From Nitrospirota bacterium (GTDB lineage: Bacteria; Nitrospirota; Thermodesulfovibrionia; Thermodesulfovibrionales; JdFR-88): a stretch of DNA of 5,182 bases. Below the pieces are notes generated by a model. That model was not told the DNA's origin. It saw nothing but the letters and a program-made list of their open reading frames with translations, and did not search any database. Below, in pieces: positions 4,934-5,182 of this stretch. Every line of letters begins with the position of its first letter. The first letter of the stretch is position 1. The position numbers and the translations under genes are program-made. Location: NCBI GenBank assembly GCA_021790695.1, contig JAJYGJ010000036.1, forward strand, positions 1 through 5,182, read 5' to 3'.

Positions 4934-5162
4934 TATTGCAGAACCCCGGCCCGGCAAAGCAAGGCAGAAAGCGGAGATGGGCGGGCTTGCCTATCTCGCC
5001 GCGGAGCACGGCCGGCGGTTCAACCCATTTTCTGACAATGGCGTCCCAAACAGGACCTGTATAAGCAAGCGCATGTGAGGCAAAAGGGAGACGAGCATGC
5101 CCCCTCCGCTTCTGCCTGGAGCAAATTAAAAGCCCAAACTGCACCATGCCACTGCCAAAATC
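4934..5162. other. Right-end stretch without a recognised gene
   Basis: A 53-codon frame (4917-5078) begins inside parS as MFHVEH and has no ribosome site. The product is unlike anything I recognise, and the start is a consequence of the palindrome. A short imperfect hairpin cactgcca/tggtagtg (5150-5170, one G-U) lies near the right edge. No clear terminator for the PilZ gene is visible. Confidence 0.5.
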
Positions 5163-5182
5163 TGGTAGTGTCTCAGTTCGGT
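5163..5182. repeat. Copy 2 of a 20-base imperfect direct repeat (window edge)
   Basis: TGGTAGTG-tct-CAGTtCGGT matches 3791-3810 at 16 of 20 positions in the same orientation. The window ends with the repeat, so how far the similarity extends cannot be seen. Confidence 0.4.

Noticed and set aside
5000..5022. tRNA-like GGTTCAA and a GC stem near the right end
   Set aside because: No acceptor, D or anticodon arm can be built around it.
4917..5078. Small ORF starting MFHVEH after the PilZ gene
   Set aside because: The first residues are just the parS palindrome read in frame, there is no ribosome site, and the remaining product shows no recognisable protein features. MFHVEH starts are a known side effect of parS.
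4875..5147. Minus-strand ORF crossing parS
   Set aside because: It overlaps the end of the PilZ gene, has no ribosome site, and repeats MFHVEH because parS is symmetric.
5171..5182. Twelve bases TCTCAGTTCGGT identical to part of the ColE1-type plasmid origin
   Set aside because: The match is short, stops at the window edge, and the similarity at 3791-3810 gives a competing explanation; no other plasmid or vector sequence is seen.

Overview
The window looks like chromosomal DNA of a GC-rich Gram-negative bacterium. It carries an outer-membrane lipoprotein of the Tol-Pal system, a chromosomal-type ParA/ParB pair with a matching parS site, and a receiver-PilZ (c-di-GMP) protein. Receiver-PilZ fusions and a TGTTCCACGTGGAACA-type parS are common in Desulfobacterota/Myxococcota and related groups such as Nitrospirota. 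I infer a lineage of that kind, but nothing here fixes the taxon. I see no rRNA, tRNA, CRISPR array or intact insertion sequence.

Layout. Positions 1-428 (minus) hold the N-terminal part of pal, which runs off the left edge. Positions 429-1167 are poorly coding. They hold the pal ribosome site and upstream region, one doubtful small ORF (551-916, plus), a GC-rich hairpin and a plausible promoter for the next gene. Positions 1168-2064 (plus) encode a YihY/BrkB-family inner-membrane protein. It converges on parB across a GGCCGGCC hairpin at 2076-2100. Positions 2102-3687 (minus) are a two-gene parA-parB operon with an ATGA stop/start overlap and a perfect TATAAT -10 box upstream at 3745-3750. 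Positions 3751-4216 are non-coding and unusually rich in secondary structure: a run of short hairpins, a CCCGCC/GGCGGG palindrome, a G-quadruplex-type tract and a perfect 16-bp inverted repeat. Positions 4228-4911 (plus) encode the receiver-PilZ protein. Six bases after its stop lies a 16-bp parS palindrome (4918-4933). The last 249 bases have no convincing gene, but end in a 20-base stretch resembling one at 3791-3810.

How the parts work together. ParB should load at the local parS site, clamp and spread in a CTP-dependent way, and be moved by the ParA ATPase. This is the origin-segregation module, and the parS within about 1.2 kb suggests the window lies in the origin-proximal part of the chromosome (inference; mnmG/rsmG and DnaA boxes are not seen). 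Pal acts at the envelope during division. The PilZ protein probably links c-di-GMP to an unknown output. No direct functional link between pal, brkB, parAB and the PilZ gene is shown by the sequence beyond adjacency.

The most interesting unexplained material is the 3751-4216 structured intergenic region, together with the nearly leaderless start of the PilZ gene.
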